This document shows, piece after piece, positions 58,380 through 64,000 of a stretch of DNA of 64,000 nucleotides. The first letter of the stretch is position 1; each line of letters opens with the position of its first letter. The DNA comes from Spisula solida. Its lineage: Eukaryota; Mollusca; Bivalvia; Venerida; Mactridae. Made by a program: the position numbers and the translations under genes. The DNA is taken from the NCBI GenBank assembly GCA_947247005.1, contig OX365955.1, forward strand, positions 42,139,822 to 42,203,821. Reading direction: 5' to 3'. A model generated the notes under the pieces. The model saw only the letters and a list, made by a program, of their open reading frames with translations. It made no database searches and was not told where the DNA came from.

Positions 58380-59800
58380 CAATGTTATTTCTATATAAAC
58401 CATGGAAAGAATGAGACATTTACATTGGAAGAACAGGTGAATATCATAAAACAAACATAGGCCTTTATTTTACAAAACATATTAGATCATCATATACAAA
58501 GCCAGACAAACATAGAAATTAACAATGAAGACTAACCCAATATTCTGATACAAGAACATAAAGTAACAGATGCCTAATAAAAGTGAATGATAAAGGAAAA
58601 CAATTATTAAAATGTAAAAAGAGATTCGGGTTTTGTCAATAACTACCATCCTTTCATTAATACTATGAATTCATTTACTTTTATAACCTAAGCACTAGAT
58701 CAGAGCGAGCACAACAGATGGGACAAAAACAAGATAATAGAAGAATTAATAAAGAAGACGGACACTTGATGTGAAGATGAAACTAAGCAACCAATGGATA
58801 CATCGATAAATCGTATGAAAACAAAACTATCTACAGAGCAAGGTGCGCATTGTTCATGAATCAAAAGACAATCGTAAGATGTAAGCTCGTTGCATGCTTC
58901 AATCCGCAAAGGGAGATAATAGAATTGTATTTAATATATAACATTATATACATGTACATGTATTCACTAGGCCTAGTATTTAGATTACAAAACTGAGGAA
59001 TAAAATAATTCTGATAAATGTGATAAGTTCATTCAAGTGGAGTAATTTATATCTGATAGCTGTATAGAAGAAATCATCTTCAAGAATAGGAGCATGAGTG
59101 CCTTATTGTCTCCATTATAGTATATATGTTGATAAATGTCCATTTGCGATGACCCTTGAACAGTACAAAATTATATCAACCCATTATTAGCAAATGCAAG
59201 CCTTTATTGGACCCAGAAGAAGTAAGTTAAATCCGACTCGTACAGAAGCTTTAAATAAATCACATGAGAATAAATGTATTTTGTCAACCACAAATCAGGC
59301 AGTATTGAAATAGGATGAGGAAGAGTGGTGGGGTAATGATAGGCTTTGAAAGGCATCTGAGAGCGGAGATGAACATCGGGGATGAACATCGGAGTGAAGA
59401 TTGCTCATGATCAATCAGTCATGTTTCCACTCAATTAAATACAATAGATAATTCAAAGGAGAAAAGACATAGGTTCTTTATGAGCGTGAACTTGACCGCC
59501 TAACTATCCTTATTTAGTGTGATTTATACCTAAATGAGACTTCTTTTAACACACGAGTCTGATGTACGGATACACGAGATGGATATCAACGGGCTACACT
59601 AAATTGTCATCCTAACAATTACGTTAATACAGAGATGACAACAATGAGACTGTACAAGAGTCCCCGACAGACGTTCTCCCATGACAAATATGGGAAATTG
59701 CTTGCAGAAATCACCAACCAATCACTGAGTATTCTGTGCTCTAAACACTGAAGCTCTTACATTATGATATTAAATAGAGAGTCATCAAGACAAGACTCAT
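58380..59800. other. AT-rich non-coding stretch
   Basis: No gene or repeat recognised. Confidence 0.35.
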
Positions 59801-59810
59801 CAAATTAATA

Positions 59811-59974
59811 CACAATCACAAACACTGGACAGTACAGTCCAGTTAGGATATTGTGACAGTGATGTTGCAGTTTATGTGTACACAATCACAAACACTGGAC
59901 AGTACAGTCCAGTTAGGATATTGTGACAGTGACGTTGCAGTTTATGTGTACACAATCACAAACACTGGACAGTA
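59811..59974 (+). repeat. 70-bp tandem duplication of a MITE end
   Basis: The block ACAATCACAAACACTGGACA...CAGTCCAGTTAGGATATTGT...TTTATGTGTAC is repeated head to tail, so the AGTCCAG terminal repeat occurs at 59835, 59905 and 59975. Only the last is joined to a complete element. Confidence 0.93.
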
Positions 59975-60185
59975 CAGTCCAGTTAGGATATTGTGACAGT
60001 GACGTTGCAGTTTATGTGTACACAAAAAGATTATATCCATTGTCTGAACAGGTATAGCAAATATAGTATGTTAGTTAAGCATTGAAATTATAGTTGTTTG
60101 TACAGTATATGCCTTTATAATCGCTTTCACACCGCTATAGTGGACTCGACCGCTGCGTCACTGGATTCTTACCCTGACTGGACTA
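59975..60185 (+). mobile_element. AGTCCAG MITE, copy 3
   Basis: It begins CAGTCCAGTTAGGATATTGT and ends ACCCTGACTGGACTA, followed by TA. The 211-bp body is collinear with copies 1 and 2. Confidence 0.85.
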
Positions 60186-60212
60186 TACTACAGCTCTACT
60201 GTCCATCAAATC

Positions 60213-60545
60213 AATGCACAATTTGAAAATATTCAAACAGTCTTAGAATTCCGATGCCCTTGTCAATGGTATGTCCACAAAACTAGGGGTGGGGAAAGCT
60301 GATTAGGGGACTATAGGCAATGCACAATTTCAAAATATTCAAACAGCCTTAAAATTCTAATGCACTTGTCAATGGTATTTCCACAAGTTTAGGAGTGGGG
60401 AAAGCTGATATTAGGGGACTATAGGCAATGCACCATTACAAAATATTCAAATGCTGCCTTCCAATGCACTTGTCTATATTATTTGCACCGATTTGGGGGT
60501 GGGGGGAAACTGATATAGGGAACTTTAGACAATGGGCAATTTCCA
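60213..60545. repeat. Imperfect tandem repeat, about 105-bp unit, 3 copies
   Basis: CAATGCACAATTTGAAAATA, CTTGTCAATGGTATTTCCAC and TGGGGAAAGCTGATTAGGGG...CTATAGG recur three times with increasing divergence. Confidence 0.88.
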
Positions 60546-61780
60546 ACAAGTGAGGTTTGGACATGTTTGGAAAGGCTGCCACACAGGAAATAAACAATCA
60601 AACTCTTCAGGGTATGTATTGCACCATCCCGATGTATTCAACCAGTGGCCCAGAGGTGCTTTTACTTACCTGGTCTAAGGGATGGGTTTACATCCCGGAA
60701 ACAAGACCCTTCTATGGTCATTACACTTCATCAAGTTAAGGCAAGACTATAAGTAGACAGAATAAAGCTGTAGGAAGTTATTTGACAACATAGGGGTATG
60801 TCACCTATGAAGGGGTACATCCCCTATGTTTTACAATGGATCATGTAAACTAAAGCAGATTTTACTAAATAACAAAAGTACCAACCAATATAGCTACTTA
60901 GCTTTTAGCCAGTTTAAACAAAGTAGCTTACTTGTCATGAGATAGCATATCAGTAATTTGAACAGAGAGGTGCCCGTAAATCAGAGGTTAATTATTTTAA
61001 ATACCTCTGAAGAAACTCGATACCTACGTTTAATTTTGGACTAATATACTTTGTGTAGATGTACTTATATTATACCAGCGATAGAATGGGAGCGTTTCAA
61101 TCTTCTATGAAATTAGTGTAATAAATTATACGCGTGCAGTTTATCTTACGAAATTAAAATATATGATAGCATTAACTGATGCAAGTAATTTTTGCTGATT
61201 GGTTGAAATTGACAGCCATAATAATGGCTCTTCAGTCGTGGAGTAAGAAAAGCAAGATGATATTACTACATCCATGGGGTATCCTTCTAATCAGAAAATT
61301 TCATTTATTCCATTGCGAAAGTAATCAAAAAGTTCAGACTGTGTCACACTTTATTAAGTGTTAAACCCATCTTCTTCGGACTGGCATACAATCTATTTTC
61401 TGAAAATTCTCAGAGTTTGTAAGATTGGTTAGGTCCAATGGGAGCATAATTTGGATAGCACCCTTTATATTACAAATTATATAAGAAATTGACTTTTTGC
61501 TTCTAAGTTCTATCCTTCTACATTTGATAAATTACAAACTAGCTTAGCTGACAATGATGAAGTAGACATGGAACAACAGATAAAAAAAAAGGTAATAAAA
61601 GGTAGCAATTCATTTCTAATAGGAAAATAGTGAAACAGTAGTATTTAATTGACATCAAACCATATAATTCCAATGGGTTTGAGTCATTCATTTTATTTTT
61701 CTATTCTTGTAAGCAGACACAGCACTAAGGGCATTAATGCAGAAACATGCTTAAATTATCGCACTACTCGTTTATCCTAT
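60546..61780. other. Non-coding stretch with one short hairpin
   Basis: At 60788-60832 ACATAGGGGTATGTCACC is followed by the inverse-like GGGGTACATCCCCTATGT. Frames 60557-60739 and 61179-61364 show no recognised domain. Confidence 0.35.
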
Positions 61781-62195
61781 AGTCACCTGACATTTTTTGC
61801 AGAATCAAAGACATTTCCTACAGTCACATGACATTTTCTTATAGTCACATGATGTTTCCAACTGAGTCACACGACATTTCCTACATAGTCACACGACATT
61901 TCTAATAGTCACATGACATTTCCTACATAGTCACATGATGTGTCCTGTTGAGTCACATGACATTTTTCCTACAGAGACACATGACATTTCTTATAATCAC
62001 ATGATAATTCTTAAAGATGCTTCTTATAGAGTCACATGGTGTTTCTTATAGAGTCACATGAAGATTCTTATAGAGTCACATGATACTTCTTATATAGTCA
62101 CATGAGAATTCTTATAGAGTCACATGATGCTTCTTATAGTCACATGATGAATATAATAGTCACATGATCATTCTTAGAGCATTATCACATGATGT
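61781..62195. repeat. Minisatellite, about 22-bp unit, about 18 copies
   Basis: The unit is TAGTCACATGACATTTCTTA with many indels; about a dozen units retain an exact TCACATGA. Confidence 0.9.
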
Positions 62196-62606
62196 TTCTT
62201 GTTTATGCGAAGTTGCTATGAGTCATGATGATATTGTTAGCATGTACACATAGGTGTTAAGAAAAATTCACAAGTTTGGTATTTGTTGAAGTCAAATTAA
62301 TTATAGAAGGGCGATATTGTATATTATCACATTGCATGATGACGGTCAACCAAGATGGGATTCAGTGAAATGTGGTTTCAATAAATAAGTGTTTTGTTGT
62401 TACATTATTGACTTCAGATACCAAAACACTCGGCGGGTTGGAACTCTTTACAGGATGCGGAAATTGTAGGAAGCTATCCTGCATCTGGCTTGAGCAATGT
62501 TTGTGGTTTTATCAAGGTTCCAACCAAATTGCACAAAAGATTGCTAGCAGGGATAGCTGGGGCCTTTCACTGCAAAAATAGCTAGACGGATCACTACATG
62601 ACTTCA
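62196..62606. other. Non-coding stretch
   Basis: The frame 62372-62581 has no recognised domain. Confidence 0.35.
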
Positions 62607-62950
62607 GCCCTGCGTTCAATGAAGGATTACGTGACAATATGTTTCGCACCTGTTATTCGTTGAATGATATGTCACAAAACAGATTTGTCATGTGAGCAAA
62701 CTTTGGCTAACCATAGTCCGAGGTGGTGCATCTAAATTGGTAAATCATACCAAAATGGCTGACAAAGGAAACAATGATTTGTAAACAGTAAAACCTGTGC
62801 ATCCGTACATATTTCAAACTGAGAACAGAAAAAGCGGGGAATTACACATTCAAATAGTTTGCTGCAAACAAGCGTTCAACGAAAGATTATAGTGACAAAA
62901 ACCCTTGATTTTGTAACGTGATTGTAGGTAACTTTCATTGAACGCAGGGC
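62607..62950. mobile_element. MITE with GCCCTGCGTTCAATGAA ends
   Basis: GCCCTGCGTTCAATGAA at 62607 and TTCATTGAACGCAGGGC ending at 62950 are exact inverses (17 bp). An internal GCGTTCAACGAAAGATTA near 62872 is a further copy of the end motif. 344 bp, non-coding. Confidence 0.82.
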
Positions 62951-62971
62951 AGGTGTTTATTGAACTTAAAG

Positions 62972-63126
62972 ATCAGGGGTGGTATTCAATATTGATCTTA
63001 TTTAATTGGAGAATAAGGATAGCCAATCATATTGCTTGTTACTTACCCAGAGTTTGATATAGTGTGATCTGGTTGGTTGTCCTTATCCTTAAATCAAGTA
63101 AGATCAATATTGAATACAAGCCCTGA
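62972..63126. mobile_element. 155-bp MITE with GGTATTCAATATTGATCTTA ends
   Basis: ATCAGGGGTGGTATTCAATA at the left and the inverse of GAATACAAGCCCTGAT at the right match over about 29 bp with two mismatches. TTAA lies 1-2 bp outside both ends, so a TTAA target is possible but imprecise. A second inverted pair (AATAAGGATAGCCAA / TTGTCCTTATCCTTA) is inside. Confidence 0.82.
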
Positions 63127-64000
63127 TGTTAAATATATTTCAAGAATTATAGTACTATAAAAGAATGGTTGATTATAGCGTGTGCATCAATGGATGTGAT
63201 TATGCCAAATCAAGAAGTTGAACTGACTTACAAGCATACTGCCGTAATACTGCAGTAATAGTTTAAACAACTTAATGTCGCAGACTAATTTTCTACAATA
63301 AGATCTGTCATTAAATAAATGAAAATTACATTAAATAAACAAAGAATGAAATAACAATTTATAGCCGACAGCAAAATTTAACCTTCTTCACCTTCAGAGC
63401 TGTAAGAGCAAAGCATTAAAAAAAATTCTCCCATTTTCAAATACATACTGATAGTTCTTTTTTCATCACCTTGGGGAAATTTGCCAAATCCTAATACACT
63501 AAATCTGAAAAATTGCGGTGCTAAAATTTCCCAAGTTGCCTCGACGATTCATTTTCGGAAATACCAGCGTCTTCCTTTGGTGTAACAAATTCTATTAAAT
63601 GACAATATCTCGCCATTACAGATGCAAGGGAGATAAACTATTGGCGACAGATAATTCTCTAATATTAGAATTAATTAAATCTGATGCCAAACAATTTGAG
63701 TATTACACTCAAATTGATAATAATTACACAAATTTAAGTCATTGGAGAGTGATAGAGGATGAAATATTGATCTTGATGAAGCACAAGTTAAAATATAGAT
63801 GACGATGACGACATTATTTCACAGGAAATGTGACATATAGACGTCGTTGTCTGACAAAAACAACAAATCTCAGCGATGTGATGCCGACGAAATAAAGCGT
63901 CTCTTGACACTGACTGATTTATTGTATATGAACATTTACAGACAAAAATAACTAACTACTGTTCTACCAATTTATTGGCAGACTTTTACTGGAGGTAATA
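63127..64000. other. AT-rich non-coding stretch
   Basis: The frame 63599-63802 (start MTISRHYRCKGDKLLATD) has no domain I recognise and no flanking splice evidence. Nothing else seen. Confidence 0.35.

Noticed and set aside
25730..64000. Upstream LMO first exons or promoter
   Set aside because: They may exist here, but I found no CpG island, TATA/Inr pair or exon with a donor compatible with the frame that I could support.

Overview
The window is animal nuclear DNA, most probably from a bivalve mollusc. It is AT-rich, has introns with GT..AG borders, and has almost no coding capacity. Three dispersed repeat types that I associate with bivalve genomes are present: the AGAGCTGTCGCC...GGACGGACGGACAAGCTG type, the AAGGGCAATAACTCTGC type and the GGGCCCTTGGGCCC...GCTCACCTGT type. 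The species assignment is an inference; no ribosomal or mitochondrial marker is present.

The one gene I recognise with confidence is a LIM-domain-only (LMO1/LMO3, Drosophila Beadex type) transcription cofactor on the minus strand. Its three coding exons lie at 24864-25095, 22091-22216 and 21049-21238, joined by two phase-2 introns with canonical borders, and give a 180-residue protein with two complete LIM domains and a serine/glycine/proline-rich tail. Any 5' exon and the promoter lie above 25.1 kb, either inside the remaining 39 kb or beyond the window. A weak second candidate is a first exon for a secreted protein at about 2258-2467, minus strand.

The rest is repeats and unremarkable non-coding DNA. 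1-10.7 kb: a degenerate ~205-bp repeat, a TIR element, a decayed APE-type LINE (4.1-6.4 kb), a tRNA-related SINE and a hairpin element. 10.7-12.4 kb: two large minisatellites. 12.4-21.0 kb: AT-rich DNA downstream of LMO with several TIR elements. 21.0-25.7 kb: the LMO exons, whose introns are largely tandem repeats and small transposons. 25.7-34.3 kb: seven more minisatellites and TIR elements. 35.8-38.2 kb: a cluster of DNA transposon remnants, including a deleted mariner with intact ends. 38.4-40.7 kb: a B-box-bearing minisatellite and a 1-kb 22-bp array. 41-64 kb: nested TIR elements, SINE pieces and further minisatellites. I count more than 20 unrelated tandem arrays, together roughly 10 kb (about 15% of the window).

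The most striking observation is that the 3' splice site and first ~24 nt of LMO exon 2 are part of a 60-bp minisatellite repeated about 12 more times immediately upstream in the intron, giving a ladder of decoy acceptors. Several other arrays are visibly seeded from inside transposable elements or from a tRNA-like B box. No prokaryotic-type system, CRISPR array or operon is present, and the longest open frames (up to 348 codons) are by-products of tandem repeats.
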